From NCBI GenBank assembly GCA_009760855.2, contig WPIO01000392.1:1-60933 (forward strand): DNA of 60,933 nt, written 5' to 3'. Each line of letters begins with the position of its first letter. The stretch's first letter is position 1. Both the position numbers and the translations under genes were made by a program. Of the stretch, positions 11,760 through 23,106 are shown piece by piece. Source of the DNA: Cristatella mucedo (taxonomy: Eukaryota; Bryozoa; Phylactolaemata; Cristatellidae). The notes under the pieces are model-generated. The model was not told the DNA's origin. It worked only from the letters and a program-made list of their open reading frames with translations, and ran no database searches.

Positions 11760-12008
11760 GAGGCCAACCTTGGCTGTAGTTAATGTGTAATGTATCTCCG
11801 TCAGTAACTCCACAAAGTCATAAAGACCATGTGGGTGTTACGCAGGAGAGTTTTGTATAGCGCACTCACAGCCTAAGCGGCTTTCGGTACGCATTCGGTA
11901 GCCAACAGACTTCCTCTCACGCAACAAAGAGAAAGTGGGAAGCCTAGCAGAGTCAGGAGAGCAGTTGAGGTAGTCAGTAGCATAGAAGTAGCAGTTCAGG
12001 ACCGCTGA
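11760..12008 (-). mobile_element. LINE-B 3' end, minus strand
   Basis: The 3' UTR words (gtgggtgttacgcaggagag, ctaagcggctttcgg) and the C-terminal coding remnant (YFYATDYLNCSPDSA) match the copies at 2035-2262 and 58385-58700. Confidence 0.75.
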
Positions 12009-12019
12009 AAATGTTACAT

Positions 12020-12108
12020 ATGAAACCCTAGCAAATGTAAAGCGCCTAGACAGAGACTGGGTTCTCTGAGGGCGCTTAATCGAGTGCGTTATCATTATTA
12101 TCATTACA
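12020..12108 (+). mobile_element. LINE-A tail
   Basis: The word gcaaatgtaaagcgcctaga is followed by the hairpin and an attatcatt-type microsatellite. Only about 90 bp is present and it abuts the LINE-B fragment. Confidence 0.75.
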
Positions 12109-14629
12109 TAACTATTTGCTGCGGGTGTTCACTTTCGGCTTCACTACCTCATTAAGCTCTAACATTAAATGCTGCCAAGGATTTTCAGCGGTCCACTTCA
12201 AAGCTTTCGTTGTAGCCGTCTTGTATGTATGCTCACCGCCCACGACCGTCACAGCGTCGAGCTGGGCTGCCAAACATTTTCAGAGGTCTCGCCGACCCTA
12301 AGCTCAGGTCGCCGGCTTTTTCTATTTCACTCTTTTATTTTTTTTCCTTCGAGAACGCGCGAGACCTTCAGCTGCAGCCCCATCGCAGGAGACGCCCGGG
12401 CTGATCTCGCCGAACTGCTAGAACGCGATTACAGCCGCACGCGGCACCGTCAGATGAGGAGAACGATCGAGCTCTCCTGCCTTCGATGCGAGTGCGAGTG
12501 CGACTGCGGCCTGGCACGCTCCCTCGCGGCATCGTCTCACCGAGCCAGTCCTTTCGGCCTCACTGCAGCCGGGCAGTGCGTGGCGCGGCGCGACGACGCT
12601 CTGCGGACCGCGCGGCGGGTCTGCACACCGTCGGCGGCGATCTCTCCGCGCCCCGAGCAGCGAAAGGCGAACGCACCGAGCTGCACATGCAGACATTGGC
12701 GGTTAAACCAATCTCCGCTCTCGGCGGCTACTCGTCGCCGACCGAATCCCGGGAGACGTTCCCTAGCGCACGATTAACTCCGGTCGCTCGTAGCGGGCGT
12801 CGAGAAAGCGAAACCTCTTCGCACGTATATCGCGTCGAAAAGGAGAGCTGGAATTAGACGAAAGAGGCTTCGACGCGCTTCCATGGGAAACTCTCGACGC
12901 GAGCGCGGCGGCATGCTCTTAACCGCCTCGGCAAAGCTCTCGTGACAAACGCTTACATTTGCCAGAGCCGTTCTTTCTAAATTAGTGCAGGTTTTTGAGA
13001 TGCATTTCAATAAGCCCAGCCGGTTAGCTTGGCTTTCCTCCTTGGCGTTTGATCCATCAGTCATGAGATTGTATGCTTATGCGTTTGAATAGATTAATGC
13101 TGCGAGGTAGCTTCCTCCCTGCTGTTGAATGTGCATGAATGCATGATGGCGGAGTTGTATAGTGCCACAGCCAGCTGATCATCGTGATAAATTGTCGTCG
13201 CACTTCCAAAATTTGTCAGCTGGGTTCAAGCAACCTCTCGGCGCCATGTCTGTCAAATGTGGCCATTCACTAGTCTCTCGCTCGGCAATAACATAAAGTA
13301 AAATGTTCGTTTAAGACAAGCTATACTGCTGTTTCATTTCTACGGAAACTAATTTATAGTGCTCTGTCCCGGCCAAACCCTCATTGATTCGGTTAGCGGC
13401 ACGAGGCTTGCTATAGGCGCGAGCCTGACGTCCGAACTTTGCCTAATAGCAAAACCGTAGAGTTTCAAAACATCATTTTCATTTCCGCGTAAGCTAGATT
13501 TCTGAGGAGTTAGAACAATTTTCAATACATTTAAAGCATAGTCAATGAGGAAAAAACACTTGTACCCACAAGGAAAAAATGCAAATTTAAGTCTTCTGTC
13601 GGGTTTAATAATAGATTAGGATTTATTGTTTCCAACGTGGTTTACAAGCTTTAGCACCGATATCCTTAGATCGCAAACGCGGCGCTCGTAACGGCGTTAG
13701 TACTTGCCGAAGCGAGACGTTTACCTATGTGTAACCCTGAACCTTACTTAAATCAGGGCTAGTGACCTTAAGGGGCTGCACCAATACCTGCAGTTACGCC
13801 GACGCTAGCGGAACATGGCAGTGCCGACGATCGCCCAGGCCTTATGTATGCGTGTGCCACATGTACGCGTCCATATTCGAGAGAATTTCATTCAGATTGT
13901 TACATTTATTTATTACATTTTATTTATTATGTTTTTCAGATTATTATATTTATTTTTTTATTATTTTATTAAGAGGGTTGCGGATATGTCCAGCACCAGC
14001 CATAGCGAACAGCAGCAACTCTGACGACCCCCCAGCAGCACCTCCCGAGCGCTGACCACGGCACAGTAACTCTCTTGACGCAACTACCACTAGGTTCGAA
14101 CGACAGGGCACAGCTGCTTGAGCTGATAACGCCTCTCGGCCAGGGTTGGTGAGCTGATCATTTCTCTCAGCTACGGCTCAGGCTGGCCCTTTCTCGGCTA
14201 CTTCTGATGAGCTGCGCAATGCGAGCGCGGTACACAGATGACTCGGCTAGAATGAGTCCCAGCCCAATGCGGCGGGTCTTGTACGCCTGTGACACGGCTA
14301 ACCACTCTGCGACAGGTATACTTTTCTATTTTGTTCCAGTTTGTTGTTTGACATTCTCCCTAACGGTAGGTTCGCAGAACACCGAAGCTGGCTCAAAGAC
14401 GCTTATTCACGCGGACGCCGCAGCGGGCCAGTACGCAACTGCCCCCGCCCTAACTGCGTCCTCGTCCTAACTCCCCGGGACTTTGCTGCCCATTACTTAA
14501 ATATCATTAACATAAATCACAATAGCCCATAAACCAACGGCAGCGTCATAATCTCTGCTGGCCCAAAAATTACTCTTAAGCCATGAACTGGCCATAGAAG
14601 GAATGACAACGCAATAAAAGCTATAATAG
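12109..14629. other. Unassigned stretch with a CpG-dense block at about 12360-12920
   Basis: The block at 12360-12920 is rich in G+C and CpG compared with its AT-richer flanks. Open frames of up to 202 codons cross it but show no recognisable motif, and GC-rich DNA gives long chance frames. It could be a promoter or first exon of an unseen gene. The rest (13000-14600) shows nothing I recognise apart from a short AT-rich run near 13900-13970. Confidence 0.4.
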
Positions 14630-14715
14630 TAATAATAATAATAATAATGTACTTGATAAAGCGCCCACAGAGAACTTAATCTCTTTCTAGGCGCTTTACA
14701 TTTGATGCAAAGCAT
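14630..14715 (-). mobile_element. LINE-A tail, minus strand
   Basis: (AAT)n, tacttgataaagcgcc, the hairpin and tttacatttgatgcaaag are present. The copy is only about 90-100 bp. Confidence 0.75.
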
Positions 14716-15549
14716 TGACCAATTAACCACGAACGTCTCAAAATAGCTTAACCGTTGTTTTTGGTTTTCCAACCAATCGCTATTGGCTGCTGCATCCTGT
14801 AAACGACAGACGGTGTCAAACCAGTACATTTACATGATTCGCAATTGTTGTTCAACTTTGCTCTCGGGCTGCTTATTATTTATCGCATGCTAAACCTTAT
14901 TATAAATCTTAATAACCTATTCGATATATTGACCAGCGGGAACCGAAAAGAAAACCGACTGTTTCGGTGACTCTAATCGCTTCTGCCAAAGATACTTTTC
15001 AGCGGTGGCATGATTGTTACGTTACTTCGGACGGCCGCCAGACACTGGAAAAGAACATCGTGGTTATCTGGACTAGACTTTTACCTTTGACCACCGGTAC
15101 ATCGGCTCCTGCTGAGCCTTCCCTGAAAGCGAAATAAAACGTCATACCGATCCTGCAGGTGAGAAGAAGTAGCTGCAAGACCAGAGGTCGGCAAGGGTTT
15201 CGGACACTATGCCATTTCAGGAGGTCAAGGAGGCACACTAGGCCAGGAGAAACCGCGCCCACTCTGCCGGCTAGCCGGAGTGGGCGTGGCCAGACGAACA
15301 AAAACAAAAAGCCACAACTGACGCACACATACACACATGCATTTCAATTAAAAGGGTAGACATTAATCATCCCAACCCGGCCATGCACTTATGTTCCTAT
15401 AAGCCCCTGACATCAGTTCTAAAAATAAACATGGGCTTGAATTGCAACCAGCTGTAATGAAGGGGAACACAACCACTTCAACTCAATAACTAACCATTCG
15501 ATCTTAATTCTTTTGCAGCAATGTAAAGTACCTAGACCAACCTCTTAAC
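14716..15549. other. No recognisable feature
   Basis: Neither strand gave a conserved segment. The frame at 15017-15334 (minus) is not recognised. Confidence 0.45.
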
Positions 15550-16290
15550 AGTAATAATGCACTTGATAAAGCGCCCTCAGAGAACTCAATCTCTTTCTAG
15601 GCGCTTTACATTTGCTGCAAGGAAATGCAATTGAATGGTGAGCAATATGCTAGATAAACAAAATGAATAACATGGTTAGGGGTGAAATGCACAGTGTCAG
15701 CATGCAAATGTGGTTAGTGGCAGCATGCACAGTGTCAGCACGCATAAGCACATGAAGGACGAATCACAGGGACCCACTAAATGCTGTCCTAATTAGGTGT
15801 GCCTTTAAGTTCTTTTTAAATGTGATCAAGTCAGGGGATTTTCTGACGAAAGTCGGAAGAGAGTTCCAGGCTTTGGGAGCATACGAACTAAATGCACTGT
15901 CTCCATAGGATTTGAGGTTTGTACAAGGTATTTGGAGACTGTTGGATTCCGAAAAGCAGGTGGTACGATGCTTGGCCTGGTGAGGAAGTAGATCTGAGAG
16001 ATAGGCTGGAGCCAAAGAATGAAGTGACCTAAAAGTGAGTGACAAAACCTTGAAGTCAATCCGTTGCTTGACTGGGAGCCAGTGGAGGTCGGCGAGAAGT
16101 GGTGTGATGTGGCAACTGCGACGCTCACGACAGACAAGCCTAGCTGCGGAGTTTTGTACCAGCTGCCATCGCCTCATCGGACGTGCCGGTAGTCCAGCAA
16201 GCAGTGAGTTGCAGAAGTCGAGACGGGATGTCACGAATGCATGGACCAACTTAGACGTGGTATCCTTATCTAGACAAGCCCGAAATTGTT
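15550..16290 (-). mobile_element. LINE-A copy with intact RT C-terminal frame
   Basis: The minus frame 15764-16249 runs uninterrupted for 161 codons to its natural stop, ending TAFSGSL. It contains RLDFCNSLLAGLPA, LHWLPVKQRIDFK and APKAWNSLPTFVR. The 3' UTR and hairpin tail follow at 15550-15620. The arms AAAGCGCC (15568-15575) and GGCGCTTT (15600-15607) are perfect complements. It is 5'-truncated, lacks the catalytic RT part and is comparatively young. Confidence 0.85.
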
Positions 16291-17519
16291 TCCAGCTCGA
16301 AGCCTGCCAGTCGGCAGCTGTGCATGCAGGCGCAGTGTGAGCCTAGACTACTGGAGCCTCTGCATGGTCCGACCGGTACTCTCCGGTGGCACCGGCCACA
16401 GTAGTCAGCAAAGCCCTGGCTGGTTGGCTGTCTCTCCTCCGTGGCACAGCACAGCTGCTTCCTGCTCACGTGCTCGCCGAGCACGTGACTCCAGGCACGT
16501 GGTCTGTATTGCGGCCGTGTCCAGCAGCCGTGGAACCTATGCTTGCCAGTCAGCTGTGGCCACAAAACACCGTATGGAGAGGCGAGTGCAGATACCGCAG
16601 AAGGCTCATTTGAGCTGCCGAAGCCGGAGCCCGAGGGACAAGGGTTCTTGATCTGATTGCTTTGGAGAGGGCCTCGATTGGCGGCCTCAGGGCGAAGCAA
16701 TGCCACTTGGCATTGCTCAATTAGGCGACCGCTCTTCGATTGGAAGTAAGGCCACTGCCACTGCAGCTTTTAATGTTCAAGCCCTTTATTGGGTCACGGA
16801 ACTGCCATTAATAAGATAACCTGCACCAAGTGCCGGCTCCCTTGTCATCTGCATGCTGTCACCGTGCAAAAACCTGCCTCCAACTCTCTCGCTCGACAAG
16901 GCCTACTTGTCAGCCAAAGCCCTTTGAAGCAGCATTTCTTTTTACAGCCATGATAAAGCTGGCAGAAGTATGCTCGCAATTAAGCAAATGTAGGGCCAAA
17001 CCTTGACCTTACCGAGGGCAGCCGATCATAGACAGGCAATAGTTACAAGCCGGAGAGTTCGCCATCCAGTAGTCTATCTATCCGGGTAGTCCGAGTGAGG
17101 GCAGTCCTGTGCCATGGCAGCTTCCGCTTCCGGTGAGCACACGGCAGCTTATCTGTCCCGAGGTTTCCCAGCGGCTGAGTCTCGAACAGACCCAGCCAGT
17201 ATCGTGGAATATAAGTCAGTTTACGGCCAGACCTGCTTGTGACTGTCGCGAAGGAGGGATGCACTGTGTAGGACATGCGGTCATACCCAGAATGGCAGCA
17301 GCGGCGGCACACATACAGGCCGACTTCCAGACAACTGTGGAAGTTGGTTGCTGCTGGGGCTAGATGGCACGAATGGTCAGCATTGGTCCGGCATGCCTAG
17401 GGCAGAGCAGAGGTGGCAAACCGGTCACCAAGAGGTCAGCCGGAGCAGTGCAGCTCTTCTGCTCGGGAGGTGGTCTGAGCCTAGTTGCAGCCTCATCTCT
17501 CTAGTCTTCTGGCTGACGT
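16291..17519. other. No gene recognised
   Basis: Open frames up to 146 codons exist (for example 16266-16706 minus, 16286-16651 plus) but none shows a domain, signal peptide or family motif that I recognise. Confidence 0.4.
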
Positions 17520-17523
17520 GCGC

Positions 17524-17661
17524 GTCTGCTAGCCACCGCCGCGTCTGCTAGCCACCGCCGCGTCTGCTAGCCACCGCCGCGTCTGCTAGCCACCGCCGCG
17601 TCTGCTAGCCACCGCCGCGTCTGCTAGCCACCGCCGCGTCTGCTAGCCACCGCCGCGTCTG
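17524..17661. repeat. 19-bp minisatellite, about 7 perfect units
   Basis: The unit gtctgctagccaccgccgc recurs at 17524, 17543, 17562, 17581, 17600, 17619, 17638 and partly at 17657 with no visible change. There are no spacers. Perfect identity suggests recent expansion. Confidence 0.95.
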
Positions 17662-18469
17662 TCCAGCTGGCTATTTGAGGCTGCTGCACTGCCAACCTGC
17701 GCTGCTTCGGTCGTTCGTTCCCACGAGCCGGCCTGGCTCTGTTATGGTTTTTAGCCTACCGAATATATTTCCTCGCTTGCATCGGCTGCCAGTCGCTTAG
17801 CACGATATCTCGTCCCTCGCACAATGTGGCCTTTTTGTGGGAGCCGTTCGATGCCTATATCTTATATCGTGGCACTGCTGCTTCTCAAGCCTCCTCCGGC
17901 AGCTTCCGCTTTGCCTGGCCTGGCGGCCAACTGTGTGCCTTGGACTCGACGGCCGACTGCCACCGCCTAGCCAGTGACCCATTCCGCGACGGTGGCGAAC
18001 CCTTCTGGTGACTATGGCTTACCATCTGCTCGATTCCTTCGGCACTGCTGGCCGGCAGAGAGAGAGCAGAGCGCCTTGAGCTTGTACACCTTGTACTATG
18101 GTGGTGGTGGCGGCGGCGGTGGTGCACGTAGACAAGGCCTGTGGCTGTTGTCTCGGCTAGCTGGTGTTTGTGCTCATTATCGTCTGGCTTGCACGAGGCA
18201 GCATGGCTGCTGGGCGTATCGGATTTTGCCGAGAGAATGCTGAGATGCTGGGAAAGGATGTCCCGAATTAAAAAAAAAACAGCGAAGGGCAGGAAGGCGA
18301 CTGGTAGGGCAGACGAAATTAACCGCCAGCCACTGCACCTACTGGCCGGCGGCAACCGATTGGCACGAGGCCATGGCCCAGTCGGAGGGTGACTCCCTCA
18401 CTTCCCCCACCTCCTAGTCCGTGGGGCAGGAGTCCGTCGCATAAAAAGTCATTCCCGAATAGCCGGATG
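17662..18469. other. No gene recognised
   Basis: A short frame beginning at 17824 has a hydrophobic start but ends after about 50 codons. A (GGT/GGC)n run is at about 18100-18122 and an A-run at 18271-18279. Nothing conserved was recognised. Confidence 0.4.
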
Positions 18470-18900
18470 CGCTCGAGCGTAAAGGTTGCCTGGCAAGCGA
18501 GTTGGCCAGCTAATACGGCATCGTTTGTTCATGCAGCCAGCCGTGTACGTTTGCTGTGAGCACTGCATCCGTGGCACGGCTAATAAATGGGTATTTTTGG
18601 GTTTAGAGCTTAGGCCTAAGGGTTTAGTCTACAGGTTTTAGAAAGAAACTCTAAATGAAAAAGATAGCTAAACCGTGTTTGTTTCACATACATATATACA
18701 TATATACTCTGGCGACCATGTACAGTCTGCTATTGTGACCATTGCATTGTGAGCATTGTGACCATTGCAGACGTACACGGCTGTATGAACAAACGACAGC
18801 GTATTAGCCGCGTTGGTGCACAGTGAACGAATTCGCTCGAGCATAAAGGTTGCCTGGCAAGCGAGTTGGCCAGCTAATACGGCGTCGTTTTTTCATGCCG
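18470..18900. mobile_element. Roughly 300-bp element flanked by 65-bp direct repeats
   Basis: A 65-bp word (cgctcgagcgtaaaggttgc... to ...gtttgttcatgc) at 18470-18535 recurs at 18834-18898 with few changes. Between them, 18536-18833 is repeated in reverse at 29506-29783 with very high identity. Partial terminal inversions (taatacgg.atcgtttgttcatgcagc versus its complement at 18780-18812) suggest a MITE-like DNA element, possibly several nested copies. No coding potential was seen. Confidence 0.65.
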
Positions 18901-18937
18901 CCTATTTTCAGCTTCATAACAATGCTAAAATTCGGGT

Positions 18938-19690
18938 TGTTTAGATAAGGATACCACGTCCAAGTTGGTCCATGCATTCGTGACATCTCGTCTCGACTTC
19001 TGCAACTCACTGCTTACTCGCCTACTAGCATGTGCGATCAGGCGATTGCAGCTGGTGCAAAACTCTGCAGCTAGGCTTGTCTGTCGTGAGCGTCGCAGTT
19101 GCCACGTTACTCCACTTCTCGCCGACCTTCACTGGCTACCAGTCAAGCAATGGATTGACTTCAAGGTTTTGTCGCTCACTTTTAGGTCCCTTCATTCTAT
19201 GGCTCCAGCCTATCTCTCCGACATACTGCCCCATCAGGCCAAGCATCGTACCACCTGCTTTTAGGAATCCAATAGTCTAGAAATACCTCGTACAAACCTT
19301 AAATCCTTTGGAGACCGTGCATTTAATTCGTATGCTCCCAAAGCCTGGAACTCTCTCCCGACCTGCGTCAGAACATCCCCTGACCTGACCACATTTAAAA
19401 GGAACTTAAAAACACACCTATTTAGGACAGCATTTAGTGGGTCCCTGTGATTCGTCCTTCACGTGCTTATGCGTGCTGACACTGTGCATGCTGCCACTAA
19501 CCACACTTGCATGCTGACCCTGTGCATATCACCCCTAACCATGTTATTCATGTTGCTTATCAAGCATGATATTACTCACCATTCAATAGAGTTTCCCTTT
19601 GCAGCAAATGTAAAGCACCTAGAAAGAGATTGAGTTCTCTGAGGGCGCTTTATCAAGTGTTTATTATTGTTATTATTATTGTTATTATAG
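18938..19690 (+). mobile_element. LINE-A copy, plus strand, with shared premature stop
   Basis: The frame at 18965-19264 encodes KLVHAFVTS-type RT C-terminus (RLDFCNSLLTRLL, RRLQLVQNSAARLV, LHWLPVKQWIDFK) and stops at TAG 19262-19264. The sequence then continues through the usual end (APKAWNSLPTCVR), the 3' UTR and the hairpin, and ends in (TTA)n at about 19690. The same TAG is present in the copy at 23107-24770. Confidence 0.85.
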
Positions 19691-20224
19691 AAAATATCGC
19701 TTCAAACACAGGACAATAAAATATACTGCAATAAACGGGTTTAATTAGTTATAATGTACAGCATTAACTTTGAGATTGGACTACTTGAAGATGCTGACGG
19801 AGTTGGAGAGGCTAAAATGAATTCCTGAATCCTATTCGCAGATATTAATCAATTATCGAGGACACACCGATTTTTATCAGCTACGAGAGGAATTCCTACA
19901 CAATGGTACTGTCTAAGTGAAGTACAGTACGTACTTAGCTGTTTCTGCCATAGCAGGATTCAACAGCAGAGTCTGGCGATCTTGTGCGTCCAAGCACCAA
20001 GATGGCTCGCTGGAGCCTCTCAGGGCACGAACAACTGGGCCTGAGCTTGATATCACACCCGGGTCGTCGGGTTGCGTCTTGTAGTGGAACGTCTTTCTCT
20101 GCCCTGCCCTTATTGGCCGAGTAACCACACGCAGTTCCTCCTATCTCCTGCTTGCGTCGCTGACACACCGACTCACAGTCAGTATACGGGAGAACAATTC
20201 GATTGCAACCACTTAAAGTGAACG
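19691..20224. other. No recognisable feature
   Basis: No repeat family or conserved frame was recognised on either strand. Confidence 0.45.
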
Positions 20225-20600
20225 AGTGTACAAACTCGAATCTTTTAGAGACCGTGCCTTTAGTTCGTTTGCTTCCAAATCCTGGAACTAACTCCCAGCT
20301 TGTTTCACGACATCTGACTTGACCACACTTAAAAAGAAATTAAAACGCACCTATTTATCACGGCATTTGGTCCCTGTCATTCGTCCTTTATGCGCTTACG
20401 CGTGCTGACACTGCATTGTGCCACTAGCCAACGTGCATGCTGCATGCTGTGCATGTCACCCCTAACCATGTTATTCTTGTTTATTGAGCGTGCTACCACT
20501 AACCACTCGATCGCGCTACCTTTGCAGCAAATGTAAAGCGCCTAGAAAGAGATTGAGTTCTCTGACTGCGATTTATCAAATATAATATTATTATTATTAC
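20225..20600 (+). mobile_element. LINE-A 3' end, plus strand
   Basis: The sequence reads from agaccgtgcctttagttcg through the last RT codons, the 3' UTR and the hairpin (gcgcctagaaagagatt..) to attattattatta. About 375 bp remain. Confidence 0.75.
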
Positions 20601-21114
20601 TGTGACGTTCGTGGCGGCAACTGGCGGGGGGGGGTATCTGAAGTTGGCTCGTAAACCGAATTTTAGCTGTCAACTCAAGGCGAAAACTCGGCCGAGAGAC
20701 AGCTCGTATCTCACAAATTCGTAAGTTGGGACACTTGTAAGCCAAGGCACCGCTGTGTGCATCGTTTGCTTAGTGCCCTATGAGCACTTATCTTCAATGG
20801 ACAATTTAAAAGTCGATACACGAGAGACCAATCGAAGGGTTTGTTGTATTAGCGTTATTAATCAGCAAACTCAAAGCAAATATGATGCTCGACCTGGCAT
20901 GCTAAAGCAAGCATGCTCATACTCACGGCAGTTAATTAGTAAAACCGCTGGGAGGTAGGATGCACTACATCGTTTACACGTACACTTGCAAAGCGCACCG
21001 GGACAAAATAACAGACAAGGTCTCTTTTTAAAGGAATGCTGACCTGGCCAGATGGGTCTTAAGATGAGACTTGGAAGATGCAAGGTCGATGCTGGTAGTG
21101 ACTGCACGAGGAAA
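20601..21114. other. No gene recognised
   Basis: A short poly(G) run stands near 20625. No conserved motif was found. Confidence 0.45.
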
Positions 21115-21283
21115 CCCCTCGGTCTTACCCTTTGTGTAAGGTTCTCGCTCTAAACTGCCCAGGCGGTGGGTTCTAGTCCTGCGGTGGACGATCCTTTATT
21201 GCCCACTGAAAGCCGATCGTTCGCCGATAGCCGTAAAGACTCTTTTGCTTTTGCGTAAGTGAGGCTGTTATATCAGCCAAACA
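21115..21283 (+). mobile_element. SINE S2, diverged
   Basis: The words aggcggtgggttctagtcctgcggtgg, cgatcctttattgcccactg, agccgtaaagactctttt and gtgaggctgttatatcagcc follow the S2 order seen cleanly at 38690-38840. The B box has decayed (GGTTCTAGTCC). Confidence 0.65.
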
Positions 21284-22640
21284 AATCTCTTCTAAAGCGA
21301 GGTCCAGACTTTAAGAATGATTGAAAATCACAAAAGATATATGTAAATGTCCTACAAGAAGGAACACCGAAGCAGCCCAGAAGCAAAGCTGGGCGTGTAA
21401 AGGTGGCTTGAGTCATCGTTCTTCAGTCTTTCGTCAGTCTCGGACAGCCTCCCTTCCCCAGTTTTGGCGTCGTATGCACGATAGCCGATCGATTACTATT
21501 CAGTCGCCACGCCTAAAAGATTCAATTATAGATCTGCTTTAAAAAGAAAAGATGGAGATTGGCCAATTCGACAGTAGCATTTATTTTGTGGCTGGAAAGC
21601 TTTTGGTGGCCATCGCACCAATGGCTGCAGGCGATAAAAGATCACCAGCTTCAGGACCACTCAACAAACGATCGCAACATCGCGAAGTGTGAGTACCTTA
21701 AGAAAAGAATCCTTTAAACGAATGGGGTGGATTGAGAGAGCACCACAGACGAAACGTCGGCATCCTAACTGAGCCAGATTAAGATAGTGCTGGATGTTAT
21801 TGTTCATTCGAAGGTTATTTGTAGTAACCAGTCCTTTATGTGGCACCCTAAAAGAAACAAATCTCTATAAGGCACTCTATAACTCGCTGCAAAGAAAGCA
21901 TTAAGCAATACTTATTGACAAGCCATGTAACATGCTTGAACAAGCAATCGAAAGCTCGCAGGTATTAGAATCGTTAGGAGCCGAATACGTTTTAAGATCT
22001 ATGGTCTAGACCTAATACAAATCTATCTAAAGTGGTGACAAACCAGTTTCACATAGCGGTACTATGCGCAAGTAGTCCTGCTATGGCTTTGGAGTAAACC
22101 ACTCTACATAAAGAAAGAGGCCTTGTTATTCAGGTATTTGTAGCGTTCTCGATAGCTGTCTTTCTTTGCTATCGTCGGTAGACTTCCTTGCTTGCCGGCT
22201 CAGCTTATACGCGCTATAGCTGTGCTTCTAGGCGCTCGCTTAATCCACGCCTGCGATTACCAGCGTCCAATATACACGCTGTGCTTTTTGGACTGAGTTT
22301 AGTTAGGGAGCTGCTACAGCGAGTTCGTAACAGCAGCATTGAGACAGCACAGACCTCTGACCTACGGGTACCGCTCGATTCTGTAGGGCGGCTGTAGAGC
22401 AGGCAGTGCTACACCTTCTTCGCCGAAGGAAGCCGCTGCCACAAGCTGCCGCATAGCAACTCGAATAATGCAGTACGCGTACAGTAGTATTCAGTTATAT
22501 TAATAATTCAGTTATATTAATTCAGTTATATTAATAACTTGAAATGTACCAGCACAGTAGTAGCTTCCTCTCGCTGGAGAGCCTGCTATGCTTGCCCTGC
22601 TGTTGCTCTCGGTCTTGCCTGGCCCCATCTTTTCTGCTTC
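21284..22640. other. No gene recognised
   Basis: Nothing conserved was seen in the open frames at 21321-21542, 21661-21846 or 22188-22397. A tandem run of ttcagttatattaataa words lies at about 22489-22540. Confidence 0.4.
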
Positions 22641-22690
22641 TCTCTATCTTTCTCTGTCTCCTCTCTATCTTTCTCTGTATCCTCTCTATC

Positions 22691-22866
<176 letters not shown>

Positions 22867-23106
22867 TTTACTTCTCTTTATTGGGGCAGCAAAAGACAAA
22901 ACCGCTGTGTGGTCACCAACAGACGCTCGATCCCGTTTCCTACCGAGAGCGTTCGTATGCAGCGAGCCTTGCTGAAGATGCCAATCGGTGTGAGAGGATT
23001 CGAGAAAATTGTCTCTGCGAATTCCCGAAAGCATAGTTTTGCACTCGGTAACCAGCGCATTACGTACCGGCTAAGTTGAAACACGTGCACGAACATGACA
23101 CTTACA

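Noticed and set aside
12169-12777. 202-codon plus frame in a CpG block
   Set aside because: Not recognisable. Comparable frames occur on the opposite strand, as expected by chance in GC-rich DNA.
17524-17661. CRISPR-like repeat array
   Set aside because: Units are contiguous 19-mers with no spacers, and the genome is animal. It is a minisatellite.
18590-18650. Telomere-like words (cttaggcctaagggtttag)
   Set aside because: Only isolated near-matches inside a mobile element, with no tandem TTAGGG-type array.
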